From NCBI GenBank assembly GCA_028753945.1, contig JAPNXP010000006.1:868001-932000 (forward strand): a stretch of 64,000 nt of DNA, read 5' to 3'. Of the stretch, positions 22,651 to 35,144 are shown piece by piece. The notes under the pieces were generated by a model. It did not search any database, had not been told where the DNA came from, and was given only the letters and a program-made list of their open reading frames with translations. Each line of letters starts with the position of its first letter. Position 1 is the first letter of the stretch. Position numbers and translations under genes: made by a program. The DNA comes from Hexactinellida sp. DTS-2022. Its lineage: Eukaryota > Porifera > Hexactinellida.

Positions 22651-25334
22651 ATGGCTCAATATGAAGTAATACAATTAGTTCAGGTACAGAAAGAGAATAG
22701 AGTGCCAGTGAAAGCAGTCAACTCATCTTTAGAAAGAGAAAATAGTATAATTGTATGGTATGGAACCGAAGAAGACTACGCTGAATTTAATAAAGTAATC
22801 AAAGAATACAGTATGGACAAGATGAAGAGAATGTTATTAGGTGGAGCGCCCTATTTGCACAAAGTGGATGATAGCAATTTTCCAATGATTCCCATTGCAT
22901 TCTACTCCCGTACTGATATTATGGAAATTATATTAGAGAGACACAAGAAAGAAGGAACCCCTGATGAAACAGAGCTTCGCAATCAGACACGGAAAGGACT
23001 GACCGTTGTTTGCGAAAACAATTGTGGAGATATAGCGCGAATACTTCTTCAATTTAATGATTCACCTGCTAGACAAGTTATACCTAACATACATTTGAAC
23101 CAGGCAGCTGAACATGGCAGTACAGCAGTGCTGAATGAGATTATTACATCCATTCCAGACATAGAAATAAATACAATGGACAGAGAAGGGAATACACCGC
23201 TACATAAAGCTGTTGAGAGGAAACACATGCACACCGTCCAATATCTACTCAACCACAGTGCCAATCCAAATCTTGCAAACTATTTGGGATACAATTCAGT
23301 TCACATGGCATGTCAATATGCTGATGAAAACATTCTCTATCTTCTCACTACGAGAGGTGGTGATGTTAATGCTAGAGAGCGTAAAGGGAAAACTCCAGTG
23401 ATGATCGCAGCAGAGAATGGGAAAGACGGTTGCATCCACATTCTAGCAGCAGCAGGAGCTAGCTTAGACCAAAGGGACAAACGAGGAAATGCGCCATTGA
23501 TCGTAGCAGCAAGTCAGGGACACACTAATACGGTTAGAGAATTGATTCTCAATGGTGCTTCATTCGATGTGACAGATAACGATCGATACAACGCACTCGA
23601 AAGGGCAATCACAAACAAAAAGGATGGAGCAGCTGCCATCATCATCCGTTTGTCACCACAAGATGAATTCTTTAAATATTATCTAGACCGAGTCGAAATA
23701 AACTGGATGAAGATTGTACGCTATCGTCTAACTAAAACACTAAAAGCACTTCTGGATAAAATGGTAGTACAAAATGATCCGCCTTATTTCACTCAGGCAA
23801 TTGTACACACAAAATACCTAGAAATAGATATTGGCGGGAAAACTCCAGGAAGAGAAGGATACGAAAAGAATAAAAATTATTTGCTTCAACGTATCACAAG
23901 ATTAGATGATGAAGATATTGCCTACCATGGAACGATTCGTTTATTAGTTGATAAGAAAATGGATAGATTTGGCAATGGGATCCTAAGTATCAAAATATCA
24001 TTTCATGTCATTTTTCTCTTGTCTCTAGCATACTCATTGTCGCTCGCAGCATATGAACCAATTCAACTGAAGATATATACCAAAGATGCACTGAATAATA
24101 TCAGGATTCTTACGGATTTATTCGTATTGGGGTACTTTATCATTGACTTTGTATCCGAATTGGTAGAAATTATCAGAGTGGGTAAACTCACGTACACCTA
24201 TCTGGACGATAAGAAAAAGTGGAAAGAAAACGACAAAAATCGTGATAAAGCATCAAAACCTGGAACAAATAATGATAATAAGAAACGGTCAGTAAATAGC
24301 ATAGTGAACAATAAGAAACCTACCCGTGTACTCACTGATTATTTGAGTGATAAATTCAACTACCTGGATGTACTCGGTTTACTAACACTCTTCATTCTGA
24401 TAATCCTTCGTGTCACTACTCAACCAACCCAATGGATTTTCGCAACATTAACATTCTTAATCCACTGTCTAAGGTCATTCAAGTTAATAGCACTTCTACC
24501 TCGTATCGGTCCATACGCTAATATTATCTATAAAATCCTTGTTAACGATGTGCCTCTGTTTCTAACGCTTTTTTCCTCACACTTCTCATCTTTACTGGCG
24601 GCTTTTTTATCTCCCTAAGAACTCCCTACACCATTCCAGGATTCGTTAACGCTTCACTCAATCAAGATACTGAACGCATAAGTGGTGTAGACAATGAAGT
24701 ACAGTGGGTGTTCCTATCTGGTCTAAGAGTACTGTTGGAGGGAAACGTGTACGAAGGACAATACTTGTTTCGACAACTCAACTGGCTGGCTGCTTCCCTC
24801 TACTTAGGATTCCTATTCCTAACCATTGTTGTGTACCTGAACGTGTTCATTGCTCAGCTATCAGATACCTACGGTATTGTTAGGAAGAACGCAGAACGCA
24901 CCTATGCATGGCAGAGACTTAACTTCATTGTACAAGTAGAGACTACTTCTTTGATGTCATTAGGCATTGATTACAGAAAAGATTACTTCATTAAAAAGAT
25001 AACTATCGATAAAGAGACTCTCTACAAATACTATGGTGTACACAATATAAAGTGGTTGAACATAAACAGTTTCACAAATGAAGTTGCTGCAAAGAGCGCA
25101 CTTGCATCTATCCAAAGTGAACAGAAGGTAATGCGAAGAGAAATAGTTAATATAAACAAGGCTGAAGAATCTACAAATACAATACAACGGAAACAAACTC
25201 AAGAAATAAAGGAATTGAAAGATCGAATAGATAAACTAGTGACCGACATGAGTATTGTGATGGAAGATAGATTGGAGAAGTCAACCCAAACAATACTGAG
25301 GATGATTGAAGAGAAGTTCAAAGAATTGAAATAA
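22651..25334 (+). CDS. ankyrin-repeat TRP-like channel, copy 1, with one frameshift
   Basis: Two consecutive frames (22651-24618 and 24708-25334) together equal the intact paralogues. Order: N-terminal region, about five ankyrin repeats (residues 150-345), S1 and S2, a short basic linker, S3 and S4, then the break at the start of S5. Intact copies read CTTTTCGTCCTC here; this copy has CTTTTTTCCTC (T run at 24569-24574), one base shorter. The following pore, S6 (LNVFIAQLSDTY) and C-terminal coiled coil remain open in the shifted frame. The C-terminus lacks the Pro/Gln-rich stretch of copies 2 and 3. The family would form tetrameric cation channels in a membrane. The break is either a real recent mutation or a homopolymer sequencing error, since the rest is well preserved. 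Confidence 0.8.
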
Positions 25335-25790
25335 CGTATTTTTTGCAAGAACCTTCTTATTTTCAATTATCTGTATATGACTTGTAATTAGGCCTTGGAT
25401 TTACAAACTCTCCTAATACTGTATCTAGGTTGTCATTGAGTATAGTAGTCTGAGGATTTTTTTTTCAGTAAAAAGATAGCCGTATTATTAAAAGTTTAAT
25501 CTGAACCCATTTTCACGAATGTACTACTTATTTTAATCCATAAAACCGGAGCCACAGTATATTATTTAGCATATTTTTACCATTAGTTGCAGAACTTAAA
25601 AATATTGATCCGATTCCTATACTCATTCACTGTAGTTATAGCTCGTAACTATCATGATTGGTAGGAGACAAATTAAGATACTGTATCCTTAAATTAGGTA
25701 ACAGATGGGGCATTTATTTTGAACTAAATACGTATATGATAGATAACAAGTATAAACTAAACAATCCAAACTAATGAATTATGAAAAGTA
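25335..25790. other. intergenic, no gene seen
   Basis: AT-rich spacer between convergent genes, channel copy 1 (+) and the DJ-1-like gene (-). No repeat or coding signal recognised. Confidence 0.5.
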
Positions 25791-26502
25791 CTAACACAGC
25801 ATAGCCTTACCAATTTTATCAGAGAGTTCCTTATCAAACAACAACTCAACCAATCTCAAAGAAAATTCAATAGCAGTAGCTGGTCAGGGGCGTAGGCAGG
25901 GGGGGTTTCCCGTTGCCCGGAAACCCCCCTAAACCTCTTAGATATACGTAACAGTAGTCTAAGTGTACAGAGTCGACTGTACTAGTAAGCTGTTTGGAAA
26001 CCCCCCTAGTGACCACCCTGGCTACGCCCCTGGCTGGTCCCAGTGAAGTAACACAGTTTTGATCAACGACTACCCTTTCTTCAATGGACGCAAGCTGACC
26101 TGAAGGAATCTTCTCCCTGAAAGCTGGATAACAACATGCCTTCCTACCCTCTAACAATCCATGTGGTTGCAAGACAACCGCGGGACTAGCACAAATAGCT
26201 GCGTACAACTTACCTTTCTTATTTTGGTTCTTTAGCAATTCAATTAGAATTATGTTTTCAGAGAGATTTGTTGCTCCAGGCATTCCTCCAGGCAACGCAA
26301 TCAAATCCCATTCTTTGTCTTTGCAGTCACAAATATTCACATCTGCGATTATCTTAGTACCTCTCGCAGCTTGTATCAACAGATCCCCTCCAACGCTGGC
26401 TACTGTAACATTGGCCTGAGCTCTGCGGAGTACATCTATCAGTGTTACAGTTTCTATATCTTCTGAACCATTGGCAATTGGGATTAGTACCTCTTTCGCC
26501 AT
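25791..26502 (-). CDS. DJ-1/PARK7-like protein interrupted by a MITE near its 3' end
   Basis: From Met at 26502 the frame encodes a DJ-1/PfpI-type protein: AKEVLIPIANGSEDIETV (acidic active-site Glu14), LPGGMPGATNLSEN, and the nucleophile elbow AAICASPA (Cys104). It then reads VVVDQNCVTSLGPA and enters a 148-bp transposon (25885-26032), which adds about 50 foreign residues and a stop at 25867. The normal C-terminus, AIEFSLRLVELLF through DKIGKAML, is present just past the insertion in another frame, ending at 25791. With the insertion disregarded the coding region matches the usual length of about 190 residues. DJ-1 proteins are cytosolic redox/glyoxal-handling proteins, and their C-terminal helices pack at the dimer interface. 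An upstream in-frame Met at 26523 is possible but adds a non-conserved leader. Confidence 0.85.
25885..26032. mobile_element. 148-bp MITE with CAGGGGCGTAG termini inside the DJ-1-like gene
   Basis: The ends CAGGGGCGTAGGCAGG and CCTGGCTACGCCCCTG are inverted repeats, flanked by the repeated GCTGGT (6 bp, or 7-8 bp depending on where the ends are placed). The interior has inverted GGGGGGTTTCC blocks. Termini of this type are typical of hAT-like non-autonomous elements. A related 299-bp element is at 62008-62306. Confidence 0.75.
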
Positions 26503-29407
26503 ACAGACTAAAACAAGACACAAATTACAAATTACAGGACAAACCTCAAAAATTCCTATGGATTCTCAACTATTCATATAGTGTAGGAGTTCAAATAATA
26601 TTATATGGGCTAATATAAACTAATATTGAACAGCAATTTGTAATGGAGAATTTAATTATGTAAATAATAATTTACAGTAATGTTAAATTACCATAACTTC
26701 ATCTACAATATTTAAATATATTATATTTTATGAGCAATTCTTAGCCAGCCTGTAAACGCATTGATTTTAGAAAGAAGCTATATAATAGTGTTTTTTCGAT
26801 GACAAATTAGTTCTACACAGGCTGTATAGATAAATCGTTGAAGGAATTGAGGAACAAGACCTCTTTCTAATGTCTGATGATTCCCTTGATCCTTCTTGAG
26901 TAAATACATTAATGATACCGACATATGATTTCCCCAACCTGTGACAAATTGTCAATCACTGCAATTTTCTTATAAATATAGTATTTACACCTTGATGCCA
27001 TACTAGTAATAATATTATATAATATTATATTATATTATTTAATATTATATTATTATATTATATATATAACTGTTATTAACAGAATCCTATTCACAGGCCG
27101 GCAATACGAACTGTTAACCAGACAGGAGGAGGAAGTCGTGCACCAAGTGGTCGAGGGTTACCTCAGCTCTACAATGGAACGAAACCTCACACATAACATC
27201 TCGATGATCTATGATATTAAAACAATGTAGCATGATATAATTATATACGTATGATAAAGTATTAAACTCCAGGGAATTTGAATATTTCCTTGTTAACCGG
27301 AATTTCGAATTAACCGGAGTCAATTAGCATGCACTTGAATAGGCTTGGTGAATAAAACATTCTATATTACCTAACCCAATTGTCTTATCCGAGTTCTATA
27401 AACGAGAGTCTGCTATACTAGTAAGTATAATTATCATTAATTGATAATTCATAATATGACAGGAATCGAGAAATTGTTACAAATTAATTAATTAATTGCT
27501 AAAAACAACCAATTATTCTCATAAGACATCGCTAATACCCCCAATCATATAATTCATTATATGTTTAATTTCTCAAATAATTTCTTAAAAATGAGAACCT
27601 ACAAAAATAATGATATCTCCACTTCGATGGAATAATTAATCAAAATGACCGAGTTGCAGAACATTGTAAAGGATTCTTTGAAGAAATTACAAATATTTAA
27701 TTAACAAGATAATGATATAATAATACAAATTGCATTGAGTCCGTACAATGAAAACTAAATAAATTCCTTTGAATCAGATATTATGCCGAGAATAAAGATA
27801 ATCAGTGCAATGATAAGATTAATAGCAAATAATTTCTGAGATTCAATTATTATACCAAATAGGCTAGCGAGAGGCCTATATAAGATTAGCAGCGATTATT
27901 AATTAATAAGACCGAATTATTGTATAAATTGTGTAGATATTATATTAGGGGAAAGAAATGTTGTGAATTTTGATCAATGAGGTAAGATTAGTTTTGTATT
28001 GATATGTATATGAGGTACTTATACTCAAGGAAAGAAACAGCAAAGAGAAATGAGGAAATTATACCAGTAAATTAAGCGCTAGTAGAAATATTATTTCTTT
28101 TACTACGTCATATTTATATTTATTAAAACTAGAATCAACATTCCCCCTTGCGAAAACATGCATAAATTATCTAAAATTCTTCTTCTGAGGGCTTTTTATA
28201 AAAATTATATCTGTAATAGGAAGCGAAACAACTTTTAACAGACAAGTTTGGTGTGTTGCAGTATGTATAGTGATAAATAACAGCCAAATATGCGGTTAAC
28301 AAAAAAATCAAATATATCTAGACAATAGTTTAATTATTACGTATTATTTTCGTCAAAACTTTTTTGACATTTTGTCAGTTGCAAAATGAACCATGCCAGA
28401 GGAAATTCCAGTTAATTATAATAGCAATATTTCAGTCCCTTCAAAACCTTTTCAATACAAATGACAGTGGTCAATACGTTAAGGCGAACGTATTTTGACG
28501 GTCCCCTGGTGTTCCTACTAACGAGGTTCTACTGTAATTGGGAATATAGACGTGGCTGTCAGGCAGGTTCGACAGCTTAACGACCTTTGCTTCTCAAGGA
28601 ATACTACTACTTACATTGAGGTCAATTGTGGCAAATTTAACTATTAACGCTCTCTAAAATAGGAATAATATATGTATACTTAACTTAGATTATAATAAAC
28701 TTATAATTAATAATATATTTCTAACCAAAATGCAAATAATAATTAAATTTTCAAAGTTTCACTACTTTTCGTGTTTGCGCACAACAAATCAATTGGTTTA
28801 TATACTAAATGCTACATACTACGTTGCCTATTTCAGGTATAGTTTACAAGTCAAACGCGACATTTCAGTAGAATAATGAGTCTGATACATGATATGGCAT
28901 AATAGTGTGGAAGTTAAAAATAGTATTATTGCTAATTCCATGTAACCTTATAGCATACGAAACTAATCAGTAATTTATAGATTGAGTACATTAAAGCTAA
29001 AATTAGCCTCGCAAGACCAGGTGCATAGAATAAACAGTAATAAGTATTTAAGAGACATTGATAGGTAGAAATACTGTATTATTGTATGTTCTCTTTCCAT
29101 TTTTAAAGAAGAAGCTATTAAGAGTAAGTATTAATAATAAATTAACAATAAAGTAATATAAGGCCCGTCCGTCCCAATTTTAACCACTCCATCCGGATAT
29201 ATTTTATTATTATCCAGACATATATTTACTAATCAAAACTAAAGATTTGTTTAAAGAATACGCTTCTAATTTGAATTTTATTAGGTCTTGTATTTACAGC
29301 ACCAATTGAGAGGTCTCGTTAGTAGTACCTTGTAATTCCCTTATTTCATAGAATAGCTACCTTTTATTGTTTGACTTAAGATAATGATTATTAAGTATGA
29401 GAATCCT
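26503..29407. other. long intergenic stretch with pogo-like scraps
   Basis: AT-rich, with a TAATATTATAT-type tract at about 27006-27070. Pogo-like remnants lie at about 27100-27420 (GTTAACCGGAATTTCG) and 28385-28534 (ending ACTAACGAGGTTCTACTG plus TA). No exon-like region is recognised, though short exons cannot be excluded. Confidence 0.45.
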
Positions 29408-29571
29408 TATATAGAGCTGAGCTTTGTAGAGTTCAGATTTTTTCCCATACTAAAAGCCCAGGCTTACTTTCAAAGGTCAATTTCAAACTCTGGAAAAAAA
29501 CTGACCTTTCTCAGTGCCTGAATACACATAGTGGAAAACTGAATTCTACTAGAGCTGAGCTCTATATAAGT
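29408..29571. repeat. MITE with CTTATATAGAGCTGAGCT termini
   Basis: The left CTTATATAGAGCTGAGCT and the right AGAGCTGAGCTCTATATAAG are inverted. A relative with GGAGCTGAGTTACTGGTAAC arms is at 34530-34676. Non-coding. Confidence 0.5.
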
Positions 29572-29780
29572 AATTTCATTAAGTATATCATTAAATTAAT
29601 TAAAATATTATTCATGACGTCCGTATTTTGTAAAAAACATGGGTATACTTACAAGTACATAGTAATTTGTTTTCAAAAGCCTAAGGACGCTTGAATTTTT
29701 ATATCTATCTACTTATCTATGAGTATGAAATACACATAGAAATACACATACACATACACATTGTGATACAGAAATACACA

Positions 29781-30533
29781 TACGGCCGTGATGTCACCGA
29801 GAAGGCCAGTTTCTTAATTCATTTTAGAATAAACTATGCCTCCTATTGTTATTATTTGGGTTGTATATGGGGTAATCAACCATTGCGAGTCCAATGGAAC
29901 CACTTTTGAGAATCTGAGACTTGTGGTTAAGCTGTTTAGGCGCCATTTAACGATTACATCACAAATATACAAAATATACAATTCGAGTCTAAAGAACAAC
30001 GAGAAAATGAAGATATTTTGTTACTATACATTTCCGAATATATAATGAGAATGAATATATATAAACCAACAATTATATATGTTTTATGGATGAAAATACA
30101 TAGTAAGTTGTAACTCGGATACTAGTTGTATTTCAGCATGTGGTTGCTTTATAATTTTTTGAATTTTTGAATTTTTAGAATGTCGCCATTTTATGATTTA
30201 GTAGCCTTTGGAATGTGAAATAAATCCCTATTTTAGTATTCCTGTTATAAAATTATTATAAAGTAGGAAGAAAATGAAAATTATGATATTTGAATTTTTT
30301 TTTCATTTACCATAAATTGTTACCGCCATCATGAAATGGCGCCTAAACAGCTTAACCACAAATCTGAGATTCTCAAAAGTGGTCCCATTGCCTCGCAATG
30401 GTTGATTACCCCATATACAACACAAATTATAACAATAGGAGGTATAGTTTATCCTATAATTAAATTTATAAACTGGCCTTCTATTTTTTGGCCTTCACGG
30501 TGACATACACGGCCGTATATTAAGTAGACCATG
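29781..30533. mobile_element. foldback element, copy A, upstream of channel copy 2
   Basis: Two arms of about 200 bp face each other. The left arm runs from ACGGCCGTGATGTCACCG through GCCTCCTATTGTTATTATTT to TTTAGGCGCCATTTAACG. The right arm is the reverse, ending GGCCGTATATTAAGTAGACC plus ATG. The central spacer, about 350 bp, is AT-rich. The outermost left bases are missing. It ends 274 bp before the channel start codon. Confidence 0.75.
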
Positions 30534-30806
30534 TATGACAGTAAACTGTATGGTATGTTCTTGGTCCTCGGGTAAGGATAATAACTACGTGTCATCTGAT
30601 AGTACATACTAACAGAATTAAACATATATTGAAATACCGTAGGTACATTTTGCATTATATAGTTTTGGAAAGAACTAAGATTCAACAGTAGATCGTAATG
30701 CGCTATTTGGGTTAATTAGGTTTTGTCTAATTCCTGTGAACTTTCCAAAAAGGTATGCAGAGATTCTTGATTTAACAAATAAATAAATAATAATAGCTAA
30801 CATCAT

Positions 30807-33605
30807 ATGGCAGTTGCAGTTAACCCAGAATATCCGCTACTAAGAATGGATGGGAATGAAGAATCAGGGTTTGTGCCACAGCCATACCTCACGAAATTCA
30901 TCAAAAAAATGTCTGTAGTGACGGATATTAAAAAATGGAACGATAGCGAAGAAGACTACGCTGAATACAATGAAGTAATACGTCATTTCAGTATGGACAA
31001 GATGAAGAGAATGTTATTAGGTGGAGCACCCTATTTGTACAAGGCAGATGACTGTAACTATCCAATTACGCATACTGCATTCTATTCCCGTACAGATATC
31101 ATGGAGATAATCCTAGAGAGACATAAGAACGAAGGGACCCCTGATGATGATGCTGAATTTCGCCAACAAACATGTGAAGCACTCTACACTGTTTGCACAA
31201 ACAACTGTGGAGATATAGCACGAATACTCCTTCAAGTTGATACGCCAGTTATACCGAGAGCACACTTGAACCAGGCAGCAGAGAATGGCAGTACAGCAGT
31301 GCTGGATGAGATAATAACATTCATTCCAGACATAGCAATAAATACAATGGACAGAGAAGGGAATACGCCGCTACATAAAGCTGTTGAGAGGAAACATATG
31401 CATACCGTCCAATATCTACTCAACCACAGTGCCAATCCAAATCTTGCAAACTCTTTGGGATACAATTCAGTTCACATGGCATGTCAATACGCTGATGAAA
31501 ACATTCTCTATCTTCTCACTACGAGAGATGGTGATGTTAATGCCAGAGAGCGTAAAGGGAAAACTCCAGTGATGATCGCAGCAGAGAATGGGAAAGACGG
31601 TTGCATCCACATTCTAGCAGCAGCCGGAGCTAGCTTAGACCAAAGGGACAAACGAGGAAATGCGCCATTGATCGTAGCAGCAAGTCAGGGACACATTAAT
31701 ACGGTTAGAGAATTGATTCTCAATGGTGCATCATCCGATGTGACAGATAACGAGCGATATAACGCACTCGAAAGGGCAATCACAAACAAAAAGGATGGAG
31801 CAGCTGCCATCATCATCCGTTTATCACCAGAGAAAGATTACGTCGGCAATTATTTATTAACAGTGGAAATAAGTTTGTTGAAGATTGTACGCTACCGACT
31901 AACTGAAACACTGAAAGCACTGTTGGACAAAATGGTAGTACAAGACGATCCTCTCGATTCCTCAAAGGGAATAGTGCGCACCGTGTACTTAGATGTTGAT
32001 ACTGATGGAAAAACTCCAAATGATAGACAATATCAAAAAAACAAAACCTTTTTTCTCCAACGCATCGCAGGTCTAGATGATGAAGAAATTGCATACCATG
32101 GCACAATTCGTCTGCTTGTTGATCAGAAAATGAGAGTATTCGGAAATCGAATTTTGGGTATCAAAATAATTTTCTATACAATTTTCCTCTCATCTCTGGC
32201 TTACTCCCTTATTGCAGCAGCAAATAGGCCAATTGAACTTAGTTCCTATACCAGTGATGCATTTGGGTTCGTTCGTATTTTCACTGACCTAATCGTGTTG
32301 GCTTATTTTCTCTTCAACCTGGTAACTGAGGGGGTAGAATTCTTCAGGGTTACTAGACTCACATTTCGATATATCCAAGATAAGAAAATGGATAGAAAAA
32401 AAGAAAAAGAGCGTCAAAAAACGGTAGAAACACAATTTGATACGGATGACCATGATTGCGAAGACGACGACAGAGATGAGTATGCATTCGAGCCTGCGGA
32501 GGATAAGAAAGAAACACCTAAACGGGCAAGGACCAGTAGGTTGAACGACATCATTTTAATACGTATATTCACTGATTATTTCAGTGATAAATCCAACTAT
32601 CTGGATGTACTCGGTCTACTAACACTCTTCATTCTGATAATCCTTCGTTTCACCACTCAACCAACTCAGTGGGTATTCGCAACCTTAACATTCCTAATAA
32701 ACGGACTTAGAATGTTCAAGTTAGTAGCACTTCTACCTCGTATCGGGCCATACACTAATGTTATCTATAAAATCCTTGTCAACGATGTGCCTCTGTTTTC
32801 CACGCTTTTCGTCCTCACACTTCTCATCTTTACTGGCGGTTACTTTATCTCCCTAAGAACTCCCTACACCATTCCAGGATTCGTTAACGCTTCACTCAAT
32901 CAAGATAATGAACGCATAAGTGGTGTAGACAATGAAGTACAGTGGGTGTTCCTATCTGGTCTAAGAGTACTGTTGGAGGGAAACGTGTACGAAGGACAAT
33001 ACTTGTTTCGACAACTCAACTGGCTGGCTGCTTCCCTCTACTTAGGATTCCTATTCCTAACCATTGTTGTGTACCTGAACGTGTTCATTGCTCAGCTATC
33101 AGATACCTACGGTATTGTTAGGAAGAACGCAGAACGCACCTATGCATGGCACAGAATGAACTTCATCGTACAAGTTCAGAGGACCTCGTTAATGTCAATT
33201 TTCATTGACCACAGGAAGAAATACTTTGTCAACGAGATATCAATCGATAAGGAAAGTCTATTCAAATACTATGGGGTACACAGTATTAAGGGGTTGAACA
33301 CGAAAAATTTCACTGAAGATGTTGACGTGAAAGGAATGCTCGCTTCCATTCAGAATCAACAGATCGTGGCTCGTCAGACTCACGAAATATCCCAGTCAAC
33401 CAACACAGCCGGGCCTCCAGCCCAGCTGCCTCCGCCCCCTCAACAGGAAGAGTCCCAGTCCCAACAGATACAGGAGCTGAGTGGGAGGATAGACCAGCTG
33501 CTGGCAGAGATGAGACAGAAGGACGCTCTGCTTGAGGAGCGCTTGGAGAAGTCCAATCAAGCCTTGTTAGGGATGATTGAAGAAAAATTTAGAGAACTGA
33601 AATAA
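30807..33605 (+). CDS. ankyrin-repeat TRP-like cation channel, copy 2 (intact)
   Basis: A 932-residue intronless protein. Ankyrin repeats occupy about 150-345 (GNTPLHKAVERKHMHTV, GKTPVMIAAENGKDG, GNAPLIVAASQGH). After a pre-S1 linker come six hydrophobic segments: S1 (about 450-475), S2 (about 490-517), a long charged Asp/Glu-rich linker of about 60 residues, S3 (NYLDVLGLLTLFILII), S4 ending in LLPRIGPY, S5 (STLFVLTLLIFTGGYF), the pore (VFLSGLRVLLEGN) and S6 (FLTIVVYLNVFIAQLSDTY). The C-terminus has a Pro/Gln-rich patch and a coiled coil ending KFRELK. This is TRPA/TRPV-style architecture, so a tetrameric plasma-membrane cation channel is likely; the subfamily and stimulus cannot be told. It is nearly identical to copy 3 in the ankyrin and pore-to-end regions. 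Confidence 0.88.
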   Translation: MAVAVNPEYPLLRMDGNEESGFVPQPYLTKFIKKMSVVTDIKKWNDSEEDYAEYNEVIRHFSMDKMKRMLLGGAPYLYKADDCNYPITHTAFYSRTDIMEIILERHKNEGTPDDDAEFRQQTCEALYTVCTNNCGDIARILLQVDTPVIPRAHLNQAAENGSTAVLDEIITFIPDIAINTMDREGNTPLHKAVERKHMHTVQYLLNHSANPNLANSLGYNSVHMACQYADENILYLLTTRDGDVNARERKGKTPVMIAAENGKDGCIHILAAAGASLDQRDKRGNAPLIVAASQGHINTVRELILNGASSDVTDNERYNALERAITNKKDGAAAIIIRLSPEKDYVGNYLLTVEISLLKIVRYRLTETLKALLDKMVVQDDPLDSSKGIVRTVYLDVDTDGKTPNDRQYQKNKTFFLQRIAGLDDEEIAYHGTIRLLVDQKMRVFGNRILGIKIIFYTIFLSSLAYSLIAAANRPIELSSYTSDAFGFVRIFTDLIVLAYFLFNLVTEGVEFFRVTRLTFRYIQDKKMDRKKEKERQKTVETQFDTDDHDCEDDDRDEYAFEPAEDKKETPKRARTSRLNDIILIRIFTDYFSDKSNYLDVLGLLTLFILIILRFTTQPTQWVFATLTFLINGLRMFKLVALLPRIGPYTNVIYKILVNDVPLFSTLFVLTLLIFTGGYFISLRTPYTIPGFVNASLNQDNERISGVDNEVQWVFLSGLRVLLEGNVYEGQYLFRQLNWLAASLYLGFLFLTIVVYLNVFIAQLSDTYGIVRKNAERTYAWHRMNFIVQVQRTSLMSIFIDHRKKYFVNEISIDKESLFKYYGVHSIKGLNTKNFTEDVDVKGMLASIQNQQIVARQTHEISQSTNTAGPPAQLPPPPQQEESQSQQIQELSGRIDQLLAEMRQKDALLEERLEKSNQALLGMIEEKFRELK

Positions 33606-34998
33606 CTATATATCTCGTTTTGGCCCCTTGCATGAAAAAATTTCAGTTCTCAAATGTTAAATATAATTTTTATATGCTTACATTTGGTAAGTACTATCTA
33701 TTTTTCCATCTATAAGCTTATACTTTGTATATTGTGTGAAAGCTTATATACAAGCTGTATATTTGAGGTTATCGTTTTGTACATGTTATACTTAAAATGA
33801 TTTATTAATGTTGTACCATATTATTTAGTATGTAATATGTTTTAGTGATTATGTACAAGGACAGAACTGTACAAATAATCTAAGTATTCTAATTGTTACA
33901 CAACAAGAAGTTTTTGTTTTTTTCACGCATACTAATTGGCTACTATATAAACAAGACGTTGATTTGTCCCATGATCCTTCCAGTTTTTTTGTGACTATCA
34001 TAAAATTCAAAATGTAACATTTAAAATTACATAGATGTTTCCCCAAATTATCACTCACTCATATGGAATAATCTGCAACTGCAAAGGCAAAGTGGTGGAA
34101 GGTGCTGATTGTTATCATTAGATAACTAATTTATTTATGATTTACAGAAGTATGGTTTATCTATCTATTTTCAAAAAGAAACCAAACGTGTTTCAAGGAT
34201 CATGTTATACAGGCAGAGCAGTTGAAATACAGATTCCTTATATATTTGAATGAAGCCCTAAGGAGATGCCTACTATCATAATGTTGAACGGAATCAGTAA
34301 GTACATTTAATAAATCGAAGTGCCTTTTGGATATTATCTATTCTTTAAATTAGGACTAAAATAATTGACGAATATTATATACTAGTCTGAATAGGTGACA
34401 TGCATAGAAGGCAAAAATTTTGAATGATAATTATTTTTAATACTGGATACATTCTATACTATAGATATACATTTAGTAAATCTACTAAACAAATACTTTT
34501 GAGTAAATTATAGATAATTTAAAGATTTTACTTATATGATAATGGAGCTGAGTTACTGGTAACTGAAGTGGTTTTTATTTATGTCGAAATTTCATTTCGG
34601 AGGTTATGGGTTTTTTAGAATTCAAAAACTTCCTTATATGGCAGTTCAGTACCAGTAACTGAGCTCCATATAAGTAATCCGTAATTTAAATAGGTTGGAA
34701 TCTCCAGAATTAACACACGCGACAGACTTGTTTTGTATACACATGCAATACCACTTGATTCTATTTTAGTACATACATATGAAGCTAGAACCTCACATTA
34801 TTCCGACGCGAGAAATATATCATTCTCATGGGCCATGGCAACCTGTTATATACAGTGTATAAAGTTTCTATCACGATGTCTAGATGCAAACATTCCAACG
34901 GACAGGTAACTGGTGTAAAAAACAAGCTTTCTCCAGCTTGTAACTCAAAATTATAGAAGTTGAATAATTGTTTATTACATAATACATACCAATATACA
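33606..34998. other. intergenic with one small MITE
   Basis: AT-rich spacer after channel copy 2. At 34530-34676 an inverted-repeat element (ACTTATATG, then GGAGCTGAGTTACTGGTAAC, and its inverse ending CCATATAAGTA) matches the family at 29408. No gene is supported. Confidence 0.5.
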
Positions 34999-35144
34999 GA
35001 GCCCTTCGGTCTCGGTAGTTTTCGACGGATCGGTGCTAGGGAGCTCAAGTTGACGGCCGCTATGCGGCCCTAGTGACCGCCCTACTCCTCACTAAACCAA
35101 TGTAATTATATACATCCTTTTCCACCATTTTCCATACTTTTAAC

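Noticed and set aside
24561-24580. Programmed ribosomal frameshift in channel copy 1
   Set aside because: The intact paralogues read through in one frame at this point and no downstream structure is evident; a deletion or sequencing error is simpler.
25885-26032. MITE acting as an intron that restores DJ-1
   Set aside because: The GT and AG positions I could pair leave extra bases or the wrong frame, so precise removal by splicing is not supported by the sequence.
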